64,000 nucleotides of DNA from UBA7236 sp035439505 (GCA_035439505.1 DAORKJ010000006.1:19430-83429), one strand, 5' to 3'; positions 43,552 through 52,278 are shown, counted from the first letter of the stretch. Numbers and translations: made by a program. Notes: generated by a model from the sequence alone, not told the origin.

Positions 43552-45234
43552 ATGCACAACCCCGCATTAAAAAATTTTGTAAAACCACAAACAGCTACCA
43601 CTGTTGAAGGTAGTTATTTATCGTTAAAGCAAGTTGTAGATATTGCCTACAACAAAAAAGCTTTTGAACTTACCACCAGTGAAGCCGTTAAAGAAAAAGT
43701 GCACAGCAGCTACGAATTCATACAGCATGTTGCACTAAACGGCAAACCCATTTATGGTGTAAATACCCCTTTTGGAGGTATGGCCAATCAGATTTTAAAT
43801 CATGATGAAACACTACAGTTACAAACTAACCTAATGTTTTTTCTAAAATCAGGAGCAGGCAATTATATTGGTGATGTTTATGTGCGTGCCGCCATGGTAA
43901 TTTTAACTAATGCCTTATTAAAAGGAGTAAGCGGAATTCGTTTTGAAATAATTGAACGATATGCTTTCTTTTTACAAAATGGTATAACACCTCGCGTGCG
44001 TGAACTTGGTTCTATTGGAGCAAGTGGCGACTTAGTGCCATTAGCATCAGTTGCCGGAGCTGTTACCGGACTTGCAGATTGTTTTGCAGTAAGTTATAAA
44101 GGCGAACAATGGGGCACACAAGCCATCAGCGAAAAATTTAGATTGGAGCGTATTAAACTTCATCCCAAAGAAGGATTAGCGTTGGTAAATAGCACAGCAA
44201 TGTTAACTGGTATTGCTGCAATTAATTTACAGGAACTCAATAAATTATTTGCACTCTCACTACATGCTCATGCATTAATGATGCAGGCATTAACTGCTTC
44301 TGTACAACCATTTGATGCCTTTACCCATGCACATAAACCACATGAAGGGCAAATATTTATTGCAGAAATGATTACCGGCTTATTAACAGGTTCACAAATG
44401 GTACGTAAAAATGGTGACCCGCTGCAAGGGGAAAATAAATTATATCAGGACAGATATTCTATTCGCTGCGTTCCTCAGTTTTTAGGTCCAATTGTAGATG
44501 GATTTAAAACAGTGCAAAAAAATATTGAAATAGAAGCGAACTCCGTTACTGATAATCCACTAATCGATATGGATAATTTCCATATTTTACATGGCGGTAA
44601 TTTTTTAGGTGAATATGTAGCAATTGGAATGGACCAGGTACGCAATTATATAGGATTAATTGCAAAACATTTAGATGCCCAAATTGCTTTGTTAGTTATG
44701 CCTGAATTTAATAATGGTTTACCTTCTTCATTATCAGGCAATACTACCAACAGAATTAATATGGGATTAAAGGGATTACAAATTACCGGTAATTCAATAA
44801 TGCCATTGTTGTTATTTTATGGCAATTCGATTGCTGATAAATTTCCAACACATGCAGAACAGTTTAATCAAAATATTAACAGCCAGGGCTTTAATGCATC
44901 TATACTTACCAAAACTTCAATTGAACTGTTTAGGAAATATATTGCGATTTCACTCATATTTGCCGTTCAGGCAGTTGATTTAAGAGCAAAACAAATGGGT
45001 AAACAGGTTTATGTAAAAGATGTTGTTTCGCCTGAAACATTTAAAACTTATGCGGCTATCAGACAAATTTGTAATAAAAATGTATTACCCGGAGAGCCGC
45101 TTGTTATTAACGACAATAGTTACCCTATGGATGATTTTATAGATGCTATTGATGCAGATATTCAATATAACGGAAAATTGGTTACCGCAGCAAATGCACT
45201 GATTGAAAAATTAGATACCTATTACGCTGCCTGA
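43552..45234 (+). CDS. MIO-dependent aromatic ammonia-lyase, probably phenylalanine ammonia-lyase
   Basis: The protein has 560 residues. The Ala-Ser-Gly triad that cyclises to the MIO prosthetic group is at 157-159 in GSIGASGDLVPLAS, and the catalytic Tyr68 is in YGVNTPFGGMAN. The substrate-selectivity pair is Phe97-Leu98 in LQTNLMFFLKSGAGN, as in plant and cyanobacterial PALs; TALs have His-Leu and histidine lyases Ser-His. The surrounding sequence also resembles cyanobacterial PAL from memory. The enzyme would deaminate L-phenylalanine to trans-cinnamate. No histidine-degradation gene lies nearby. It starts 91 bp after the CCR gene and is followed by a second ligase gene 10 bp later. Confidence 0.88.
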   Translation: MHNPALKNFVKPQTATTVEGSYLSLKQVVDIAYNKKAFELTTSEAVKEKVHSSYEFIQHVALNGKPIYGVNTPFGGMANQILNHDETLQLQTNLMFFLKSGAGNYIGDVYVRAAMVILTNALLKGVSGIRFEIIERYAFFLQNGITPRVRELGSIGASGDLVPLASVAGAVTGLADCFAVSYKGEQWGTQAISEKFRLERIKLHPKEGLALVNSTAMLTGIAAINLQELNKLFALSLHAHALMMQALTASVQPFDAFTHAHKPHEGQIFIAEMITGLLTGSQMVRKNGDPLQGENKLYQDRYSIRCVPQFLGPIVDGFKTVQKNIEIEANSVTDNPLIDMDNFHILHGGNFLGEYVAIGMDQVRNYIGLIAKHLDAQIALLVMPEFNNGLPSSLSGNTTNRINMGLKGLQITGNSIMPLLLFYGNSIADKFPTHAEQFNQNINSQGFNASILTKTSIELFRKYIAISLIFAVQAVDLRAKQMGKQVYVKDVVSPETFKTYAAIRQICNKNVLPGEPLVINDNSYPMDDFIDAIDADIQYNGKLVTAANALIEKLDTYYAA

Positions 45235-45244
45235 ACTTGTATTT

Positions 45245-46747
45245 ATGAATATTAGCAGGGAACTACACAACCAAAGTAAAATTAATGGTGAAAAATTATT
45301 TATTACCGACCAGGGAACAGATTTTACTTATGGAGAAACAGAAAAATTGGTTGCACAATGTGCAGCCATGTTAAACAATTTAGGTTTGACAAAAGGCGAT
45401 CGGGTGGCAACGCAATTATTTAACTCGATAGACTTTGTGGTTATTTATAATGCTGTTATTCGTTTAGGTGGCATTATTGTACCCATAGGATTTACATTAA
45501 AAACCAGAGAGGTTGAGGAAATTTTAAATGATTGTCAACCAACTGTATTTATCCGTCATCATTCGATTACACAAAATCCGGAGCAGCGTGTACAATTTGA
45601 TAATAATGAACTCATTATAGAAGACGAACAATTGGTGCAAACAGGCACATGGTCGTTTTTACAGTCCGGAGCTTATGAAGGAATAGTAGATGTTTCAGAA
45701 GACACGCCATTGGGAATTTTATATTCTTCAGGTACCACAGGTGAAGCCAAAGGTGTATTGTTATCGCACAACAATATTCGCACGAATATGGAGGCTGCTA
45801 AAACCTGTTATGAAATAACGCCGCTTGACAGGACCGTTTTATTTTTACCATTATCACATTGTTTCGGATTAAATGCCATATTAAATTGTATAACCTGTGC
45901 AGGGGCTTCGATGATAATTATGCGGAAATTTTCACCACCTGCATTATTAGATATTTTGAAGCGTGATACTATCACTATGTTTTTTGCCGTGCCGTTTATT
46001 TACAATTTATTATTGAAGGATTTAACTGACGATTCGGTATTCGACAATACCATTTATTTTTTCTCGGCAGCATCAAAATTGGCATTAGAAACAGAAATTA
46101 GTTGGGAGAACAGATTTAACAGACCGATATATCAGGGTTATGGGTTGACGGAAACATCACCATTTGCCAGTTATGTGCCTCGTGGAAAATATTATCCGGG
46201 CAGCATTGGAATTCCTGTAGCAAATGTTACCATTGCGATAACCGATGAAATGCATCAGCAAGTACCTGTTAATACTGTTGGTGAAATAGCCATTAAAGGC
46301 CCGAATGTGATGCTTGGCTATTATAATAAACCTGCCCTTACCAATCAGGTGCTTAAAGATGGTTGGTTTTATTCCGGCGATGTAGGTATGTATGATGAAA
46401 ATGGATTATTGTACATTGTTGACAGGATTAAAGATATGGTAATTGTTAAAGGTGAAAATGTATATCCAAGCGAGGTAGAAAATATTATTTTGGAATTACC
46501 CTATGTGGATGAAGTTGCCGTTTATGGTATTCCTGATAGTTTAAGTGAGGAAAAAGTAAGAGCAAGAATTGTACTTAAAAAAGATGTCACCGCAAACGAA
46601 GAAGATATTATCCAACATTGTAAAAAAAATCTGGCCCCTTTTAAAGTGCCAAGTGTTGTGCGTTTTGTTTCATCAATTCCAAAGAGCCCTTCAGGAAAAG
46701 TACTCAAGCGTTTATTAAGAGAAGAGGATATATCGTCAAGAAATTAA
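45245..46747 (+). CDS. Acyl-CoA/acyl-ACP ligase (AMP-forming), second
   Basis: The protein has 500 residues, ANL superfamily. Motifs are YSSGTTGEAKGVLLSH (about 158-174), YQGYGLTETSPFASY, WFYSGDVGMYDENGLLYIVDRIKDM, VKGENVYPSEVE and the C-terminal SPSGKVLKRLL with the catalytic Lys. It directly follows the ammonia-lyase gene (10 bp), so it is the best candidate to activate cinnamate as a CoA or ACP thioester; the ligase at 40538 may activate the other acid or load the ACP. Which ligase does which is not determinable here. Its stop overlaps the convergent SGNH gene by 4 bp. Confidence 0.9.
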   Translation: MNISRELHNQSKINGEKLFITDQGTDFTYGETEKLVAQCAAMLNNLGLTKGDRVATQLFNSIDFVVIYNAVIRLGGIIVPIGFTLKTREVEEILNDCQPTVFIRHHSITQNPEQRVQFDNNELIIEDEQLVQTGTWSFLQSGAYEGIVDVSEDTPLGILYSSGTTGEAKGVLLSHNNIRTNMEAAKTCYEITPLDRTVLFLPLSHCFGLNAILNCITCAGASMIIMRKFSPPALLDILKRDTITMFFAVPFIYNLLLKDLTDDSVFDNTIYFFSAASKLALETEISWENRFNRPIYQGYGLTETSPFASYVPRGKYYPGSIGIPVANVTIAITDEMHQQVPVNTVGEIAIKGPNVMLGYYNKPALTNQVLKDGWFYSGDVGMYDENGLLYIVDRIKDMVIVKGENVYPSEVENIILELPYVDEVAVYGIPDSLSEEKVRARIVLKKDVTANEEDIIQHCKKNLAPFKVPSVVRFVSSIPKSPSGKVLKRLLREEDISSRN

Positions 46748-47676
46748 TAAATATCTAACGCTTGTAAATGCGTTTGTAATTCAGCAGAAAATTGTTTGGC
46801 ACCGGCTTCATTTAAATGTACGGTATCTTTAAATAATTCGTCGCCGTACTTATCAGTATTAAAGTAAATGAAATGTACATTCGGATAATTTTTAGCTAAT
46901 CCATTAAAATAATTTAGCATTTCATCAAAATTGGCGACAGTTGATTTTGCACTCCAATGGTAAGGACTCACTACAAAAATAAATTTTCTGTCCGGGCGAC
47001 TGGTTATTAATTGTTTTAATTGTTTGTCGTTATCAGGAGTAACGGTAAACGCCAATTTTTTATCTAATCTATTGTCGATGCGTTTTTGAATACTTCGCGA
47101 ATTGCCTTTTTTAGTATCAAATACACCACCCTTTAAATACAATGCATTACCTATTTTCATTTTGTTTTCAACTATGGGTTCTAAATAGGAGGTATAGTAA
47201 CCAAAGTATCGAGTGCCCGGAACGTAGTGATAAGGCTTTAAACGCTTGTTTCGTTCTAAGAAAGCAGTAATACTATCGTTGGAGTTAACAAAAGGCAAAT
47301 AGGTAGCTAAATTGATATTGGTATAGGCATCATGTTGAAAAAAGTCGTGATGAATATCAATAATTATCGGTGTTGTTTTATTTTTTTTCAGTTCGAAATT
47401 TAACAACAGTGCTGTTACATTAAAACTTTGATTGGGAAATCCATAATTGTAACAATTGGGATTAATGTTATCGCAATAATATCCTTTTTCCGCTCTTGAG
47501 CTGCCAAATATGGGAATTTCGTTATTGTGTTGCTCGTTGGTAAGCCGATAAATTTTGTTGGATTCGGCAACAGGAGTTGTTTTTGTTAAAAATGCAGAGA
47601 AAATATAGTCTGCACTCAAACATAAACTGATGATAAAAATGGATAGTACAAAAAGCAGTTTAATTTTGGGGTTCAT
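46744..47676 (-). CDS. SGNH/AlgX-AlgJ-like membrane-anchored protein
   Basis: The protein has 310 residues. A single N-terminal hydrophobic helix (about 7-27) would anchor it with the rest outside the membrane. The SGNH-type block I motif is GSSRAEKGY (with the candidate nucleophile Ser), and the C-terminal block V motif DTVHLNEAGAKQFS supplies the Asp-x-x-His dyad. Proteins like this accompany MBOAT acyltransferases (AlgJ/AlgX, PatB, DltD-like) and complete acyl transfer to an extracytoplasmic acceptor. An MBOAT gene is at the other end of the cluster, so cooperation is likely but inferred. It is convergent with the last cluster gene. Confidence 0.72.
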   Translation of the reverse strand: MNPKIKLLFVLSIFIISLCLSADYIFSAFLTKTTPVAESNKIYRLTNEQHNNEIPIFGSSRAEKGYYCDNINPNCYNYGFPNQSFNVTALLLNFELKKNKTTPIIIDIHHDFFQHDAYTNINLATYLPFVNSNDSITAFLERNKRLKPYHYVPGTRYFGYYTSYLEPIVENKMKIGNALYLKGGVFDTKKGNSRSIQKRIDNRLDKKLAFTVTPDNDKQLKQLITSRPDRKFIFVVSPYHWSAKSTVANFDEMLNYFNGLAKNYPNVHFIYFNTDKYGDELFKDTVHLNEAGAKQFSAELQTHLQALDIY

Positions 47677-47695
47677 GGTACCCTAAAATTAAAAA

Positions 47696-48835
47696 TTAAT
47701 TTTGAGAACCAAAATATATCGGCATAGAAATTTGGACATTAATATTTTTATTATTGACATGTGCAGGTTTCCATTTTGGCATACGATTAATTGAGCGAAT
47801 TACTTCGGCATTAACTTTTTCGTTTATACCTATTGTAATTACAGGGGAATTAATTTTCCCGTTTTCATCAATAATAAACTGGACGTAAATTGTACCATTT
47901 ACTTCACCGGTGTTTTTATAATCTATCGACTTAGCCAGGTATTTATTTAAGGCATCTAAACCTCCGGGATATTCCGGTTTGGTTATTTCTGTTGCTATTG
48001 AATCAGCTGCGATATACCCAAAATCCGCGTCATCGGTGCTTGCCGGTTTTGCTTTGTCTAAAACCTTTTTTTCGCTTACAGTTGATAAGGTAACACTTTC
48101 GGTATAAGATACTTCACCTACCACTACAGGACCACTGGTTAAAACTTGAGCATTCCCTGTTGTTGATTTTACTTCAACCTTATTATCGTATAATACTACT
48201 TTATCTTTATCGGTATTAATTTCCTCATCGGCTAATACCATATCTTCCTTTAAATATTTTGTTTCACTAACACCTTCACTAACGGAACTACTATTGTCGT
48301 AAACAATTTCCGGATTTGAAGTTGTTGGTATTTCGTTGGCGTTATTGAATTTACTTCTTACGGTTTTTGCCACTTCAGATTCGTTTGATGTATCACTATT
48401 CAAATCACCTGCGCCCATGCCGTCGGCATTGCCATTTGCTTCAGACTGTTGTGCTTCCACTACTTCGTTTTCAATTGCGATAGCATCATTAGTTTGTGAT
48501 TTATTGAGCACATTCATAATTAAAAATGTAAGTCCAAAAAACACAATCAACATGGCAGCTGCTGCATATTTTTTTATTGTGGCAGTTATGGTAAATGGTT
48601 TTTTAGTTCCTGTAATTACATCAACATCTTTATATATCGCATTTAATGTTGCTTCAACCAGTTTACTATCAGCACCGCGAAGTCCTTCAATTGCATCTTG
48701 CAAAAAAGGGTCTTCTGATATTAAATGCTCCACATATAGTTTGTCGGCTGCATTTAATTCATTGTTCAAATAAGCGAGCAAAGTTGTTTTGCTCACGTAT
48801 CCGCCTTTTTCGATATGTAATTTAAATTCAGACAT
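47696..48835 (-). CDS. Anti-sigma-like membrane protein with C-terminal TonB domain
   Basis: The protein has 379 residues. The N-terminal part (1-65) has the LLAYLNNELNAADKLYVEHLISEDPFLQDAIEGL pattern of cytoplasmic anti-sigma/zinc-finger-like domains, followed by one transmembrane helix (about 90-112, AAAAMLIVFFGLTFLIMNVL). After a Ser/Thr- and Glu-rich linker comes a TonB_C domain (about 290-379): YPGGLDALNKYLAKSIDY, VQFIIDENGKI and KWKPAHVNNKNINV. It overlaps the ECF sigma gene start by 8 bp. A single protein that may both hold a sigma factor and contact the outer membrane through a TonB domain is notable; the mechanism is inferred. Confidence 0.8.
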   Translation of the reverse strand: MSEFKLHIEKGGYVSKTTLLAYLNNELNAADKLYVEHLISEDPFLQDAIEGLRGADSKLVEATLNAIYKDVDVITGTKKPFTITATIKKYAAAAMLIVFFGLTFLIMNVLNKSQTNDAIAIENEVVEAQQSEANGNADGMGAGDLNSDTSNESEVAKTVRSKFNNANEIPTTSNPEIVYDNSSSVSEGVSETKYLKEDMVLADEEINTDKDKVVLYDNKVEVKSTTGNAQVLTSGPVVVGEVSYTESVTLSTVSEKKVLDKAKPASTDDADFGYIAADSIATEITKPEYPGGLDALNKYLAKSIDYKNTGEVNGTIYVQFIIDENGKINSPVITIGINEKVNAEVIRSINRMPKWKPAHVNNKNINVQISMPIYFGSQN

Positions 48836-49400
48836 TTCGTTTTTCGAGATAGATTTTCAAATTGCGTTTACCATTTTGAATATAACTTTTTACTTTATTC
48901 AGGTCGTAACCGGTAATTTCGGCAACTTCTACATAACTTTTATCCTGAAGGTAAAAAAGTGATATACATTCCTGCTGCTCATGGTTAAGGGTTTTAATCC
49001 CTTCTTCCAGTTGCTGCAATTGCACTTCTTTCAAATCTACATCATCAAGATGCTCAATTGCCCCAATTTCCATAGAATTGCCATCTTCATTTTCACCATT
49101 TTCGGTATCGAAGGTTACAATATCGTGCCGTTTTTGTTTGCGAATATGCATGAGGCACTGGTTTTTTGCCACCATATACAACCAGCTTTTAAAGTGTTGC
49201 ACATCGGTTTGGCGCAACTCACTGAGCAGTTTTTCGAACACAAACATGGTGGTATCCTGCGCTTCATCCATGTTTTTAAGGTACTTCATACAAACGCCCA
49301 AAACCAGGTGTGCGTAGCGTTTGAACAATTCACCGGCGTACTTACTTTCTCCGGAGCGTTTGTATGCGCTCAGCAGTTCCTCATCGCTGAGGTTGCTCAT
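48828..49400 (-). CDS. ECF-type RNA polymerase sigma factor
   Basis: I choose ATG 49400 (190 residues), where the conserved MSNLSDEELLSAYKRSG begins; 11 extra codons upstream look non-homologous. Region 2 (LFKRYAHLVLGVCMKYLKNMDEAQDTTMFVFEKLL, KSWLYMVAKNQCLMHIRKQ) and region 4 (LNHEQQECISLFYLQDKSYVEVAEITGYDLNKVKSYIQNGKRNL) are present. It probably responds to signals passed by the anti-sigma/TonB protein encoded just downstream with an 8-bp overlap. It starts 47 bp after the stop of the antiporter gene on the same strand. Confidence 0.9.
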   Translation of the reverse strand: MSNLSDEELLSAYKRSGESKYAGELFKRYAHLVLGVCMKYLKNMDEAQDTTMFVFEKLLSELRQTDVQHFKSWLYMVAKNQCLMHIRKQKRHDIVTFDTENGENEDGNSMEIGAIEHLDDVDLKEVQLQQLEEGIKTLNHEQQECISLFYLQDKSYVEVAEITGYDLNKVKSYIQNGKRNLKIYLEKRNV

Positions 49401-49447
49401 TTTTTTTGAACGGGAGAAAAGTAGTTGTAACACAGAATCAGATAAAA

Positions 49448-50773
49448 TTAACGAATTGATGTCGAATTTACCATGCTTGTTTCAGAAGTTGGGGTGATTA
49501 CAGCTGCCTGATGTTCAGTATCCGCCTGATTTGTAGCCTTATGTGGGGCATGTGGATGCCACCCAAATGTAAGCATCAGGAAAATGAACCCAACGATATA
49601 ACCAACTATAACAAACCAGCCACCTTTTAACCAGGCTCCGACAGATTTCGCTTCCGGATACATATTGGTAATGGCAACACCTGCACTGGAACCAAACCAA
49701 ATCATACTGCCTCCAAACCCAACTGCGTAGGCCAGTACACCCCAGTCGTAACCACCCTGATCTAAGGCCAGTTTGGTGAGTGGAATATTGTCGAAAACGC
49801 TGGAAATGAAGCCCAGCACAAATGTAGTTTCCCAGGAAGCGGTTGGCAAAGCATTAACCGGCATCATAGAGGCCATAAGCACTAAACTCAACAGGAATAT
49901 GGTTCCAGGAACGGCCTTTTGTAATTCTTCCCATTCAATTTGGGTAATTAACGCACCCAAAATAATTGCTGCCCAAACCCCGGCAGCAGGAAAATCTAAT
50001 AAAAAATTAGCAGTAATAGCTCCTGCCAAAATCATGAAACAAACCACCAGTTTTTTGTAATCAATTTTTGGCGATTCGTATTTCCCCTTGAGCATTGGGT
50101 GATATTTATGTTGCAGCACAGCTGCGAAAATGCCAAAAAATAAAAATGCCGGAATTGCTGCGGCATAGGCATGAATTACGTTCAATGGATTTACGCCATC
50201 TATCCACATCATAGTAGTTGTGGTGTCGCCCAACACGGAACCAGAACCTCCGCCGTTACTTGCAGCAACAATAGCTGCAATATATCCGATATGGACTTTA
50301 CCTCTGAACACCACATGGGCTATACTGCCTCCAATCATGGCTGCAGCTATATTATCTAGAAAGGAAGAAAGTACAAACACACAAATAAGTAATACAAAAG
50401 GTCCTTTCCAGTCGTGAGGAAGCACCTTGGGAAGTAGTTTGGGAATGTGAGAATCTTCAAACAATTTGGCTAAAATGGCAAAGCCTAAAAGCAAACCCAA
50501 TAAATTTAGCAGCACCGACCATTCTTCCTGTAAATGATGACCTAAATTGAATTGTAAAAACCCAATTTTAAGCAAAAGCACCGCAGCAAGTCCGCTCAAA
50601 GCCACTTTTAGCACATGTTTGTGCATAAGTGCAATGCCCAATAAGGTGAGACCAAATAAAATAAATTCCACCGGGATACCGGCAAAGTCGATACTTTTAC
50701 CCGAACCATCGCCGGCAAATACAGCCGAAGGAAGCAGTAACACCCCTAAAACAAAAGCAATTTTTTTACGCAT
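49448..50773 (-). CDS. NhaD/ArsB-superfamily cation-proton antiporter or citrate-type transporter
   Basis: The protein has 441 residues with about eleven to twelve transmembrane helices and an N-terminal signal-like helix (LLLPSAVFAG). Two inverted-repeat half-signatures of the ion-transporter superfamily are visible: SFLDNIAAAMIGG (about 140) and SSVFDNIPLTKLAL (about 330), with SNGGGSGSVLGDTTTTMMW between them. Asp-Asn pairs at these hairpin tips bind ions in NhaD-like Na+/H+ antiporters, and the length fits. A citrate/dicarboxylate transporter is the alternative. The C-terminus is His- and Thr-rich (GWHPHAPHKAT) and probably cytoplasmic. Confidence 0.83.
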   Translation of the reverse strand: MRKKIAFVLGVLLLPSAVFAGDGSGKSIDFAGIPVEFILFGLTLLGIALMHKHVLKVALSGLAAVLLLKIGFLQFNLGHHLQEEWSVLLNLLGLLLGFAILAKLFEDSHIPKLLPKVLPHDWKGPFVLLICVFVLSSFLDNIAAAMIGGSIAHVVFRGKVHIGYIAAIVAASNGGGSGSVLGDTTTTMMWIDGVNPLNVIHAYAAAIPAFLFFGIFAAVLQHKYHPMLKGKYESPKIDYKKLVVCFMILAGAITANFLLDFPAAGVWAAIILGALITQIEWEELQKAVPGTIFLLSLVLMASMMPVNALPTASWETTFVLGFISSVFDNIPLTKLALDQGGYDWGVLAYAVGFGGSMIWFGSSAGVAITNMYPEAKSVGAWLKGGWFVIVGYIVGFIFLMLTFGWHPHAPHKATNQADTEHQAAVITPTSETSMVNSTSIR

Positions 50774-50866
50774 ATAAGAAACAATGGAAAATCAAAAATA
50801 GAACTATTTTGTGCATAACGGATTTTGGTTGTGGAAAGATATTAATGGATATCTATACATATGTAG

Positions 50867-50889
50867 TATTTTTGTGCAGTTGCGCACAA
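50867..50889 (+). promoter_or_regulatory. Promoter and operator-like palindrome before the LutB-like gene
   Basis: TATTTTTG (50867-50874) fits TAnnTTTG. It overlaps an inverted repeat, TTGTGC-AGTTGC-GCACAA (50872-50889), whose right end is three bases before the ATG at 50893. A regulator bound there would block the promoter. The regulator itself is not in view. Confidence 0.45.
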
Positions 50890-50892
50890 TAA

Positions 50893-52278
50893 ATGTCGAA
50901 CTTACTACAAACATTTTTACAAAAAGCAGACACCAAAGCTTTCGATGCTGAACATAAACGCAAGTTGTTGTTCAATATTGGAAAATATAATGCCACGGTG
51001 GTGAAGGGCAAAAAACAATATGCCGACTTAGAATACGTTCGCAAAAAAGCCAAAAATATTAAGTGGAAGGTGATGGAAAATCTCGATAAATATCTTATCG
51101 AATTTGAAACCAACTTTACAGCAAACGGAGGAAAAGTAATTTGGGCTAACGATGAAAAAGAAGCTCAACAGGAAATTCTTAAAATTCTTCAGAAGAAAGA
51201 AGCCAGAATGGTAGTTAAAGCCAAAAGTATGGCTACTGAAGAAATTCATCTCAACGAATTTTTAGGGGAACACAATATTGAAAGTGTTGAAACCGATTTA
51301 GGGGAATACATTCAGCAGCTGGATGGAGAAGCACCATATCATATTGTTACACCGGCAATGCATAAAAGTAAAGATGATGTTGCCAAATTGTTTAACGAGA
51401 AACTAGGAACAGACCTCAATCTTACTGCACAGGAATTAACCCTGGTTGCCAGAAAAAACTTGCGCCAAAAATATGTTCAGGCAGATGTAGGTTTTAGTGG
51501 AGCCAATTTTATTTTACCTGATATTGGCGGTATAGCAGTTACCGAAAATGAGGGTAATGGTCGCCTTAGCACCAGTTTTCCTAAAACACATATTGTTGTT
51601 GTAGGTATTGAAAAAATGCTTACCAGTGTAAACGATTTAAATTTATTTTGGCCATTGTTATCCACGTTTGGAACTGGTCAAAAAGTAACTGTATATAATA
51701 CCATTTTCACCGGACCCAAAAAAGAAGTTGAGTCTGATGGTCCTGAAGAAATGTATGTTGTGTTGTTGGACAATGGCCGCTCGAAATTATTGGCAGAAGA
51801 AAGACAACGTGAAGCATTATATTGTATCAGATGCGGCTCATGTTTAAATGCATGTCCGGTATACAAAAATATTGGAGGCCATACTTATGGCACCACTTAC
51901 TCCGGACCAATCGGTTCGATAATATCTCCACATTTTAAGGGGATGGACGAATTTAAACACCTGAGCAATGCATCCAGTTTATGCGGCAATTGCACCGAGG
52001 TTTGTCCAATGAATATTGAGTTACACAGTTTATTATTATATAATAGAAACGAAGCCGTTGAAAAAGGGTATACTACATTTACCGAAAGAACAGTTTGGAA
52101 ACTATGGCGACGTTCAATGCTGAGCAGAAAAAGTATGGAAAAACCATCGCCTGGCATTAAAAATATGGCACTCAAAATGCTCTTCAAAAATTCATGGGGA
52201 AAACGCCGTGAAATGTTTACTATAGCGCCTAAATCATTTAATAAAATGTGGGCCGAAAAGTTTCCTCCAACAGAGTAA
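50893..52278 (+). CDS. lutB: LutB/LldF-like lactate-utilisation iron-sulfur protein
   Basis: The protein has 461 residues, full length. The N-terminal LUD domain includes DVGFSGANFILPDIGGIAVTENEGN and FPKTHIVVVGIEKML. The C-terminal ferredoxin part has two 4Fe-4S sites: CIRCGSCLNACPVYKNIGG and CGNCTEVCPMNIELH. In LutABC this subunit helps oxidise L-lactate to pyruvate. The usual partners lutA and lutC are not adjacent, so this is a solitary copy, as often in Bacteroidota. A palindromic operator-like site lies at its promoter. The antiporter gene is divergent from it. Confidence 0.88.
   Translation: MSNLLQTFLQKADTKAFDAEHKRKLLFNIGKYNATVVKGKKQYADLEYVRKKAKNIKWKVMENLDKYLIEFETNFTANGGKVIWANDEKEAQQEILKILQKKEARMVVKAKSMATEEIHLNEFLGEHNIESVETDLGEYIQQLDGEAPYHIVTPAMHKSKDDVAKLFNEKLGTDLNLTAQELTLVARKNLRQKYVQADVGFSGANFILPDIGGIAVTENEGNGRLSTSFPKTHIVVVGIEKMLTSVNDLNLFWPLLSTFGTGQKVTVYNTIFTGPKKEVESDGPEEMYVVLLDNGRSKLLAEERQREALYCIRCGSCLNACPVYKNIGGHTYGTTYSGPIGSIISPHFKGMDEFKHLSNASSLCGNCTEVCPMNIELHSLLLYNRNEAVEKGYTTFTERTVWKLWRRSMLSRKSMEKPSPGIKNMALKMLFKNSWGKRREMFTIAPKSFNKMWAEKFPPTE

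Noticed and set aside
43552..45234. Histidine ammonia-lyase (HutH) of histidine degradation
   Set aside because: The selectivity pair is Phe-Leu rather than Ser-His, and no hutU, hutI or hutG gene is adjacent; the neighbours are biosynthetic genes.
35879..47676. Flexirubin, aryl-polyene or dialkylresorcinol cluster
   Set aside because: The FabF-type ketosynthases, thioesterase/dehydratase genes and DarA-like aromatase expected in those clusters are not present; only KASIII-type enzymes are seen.
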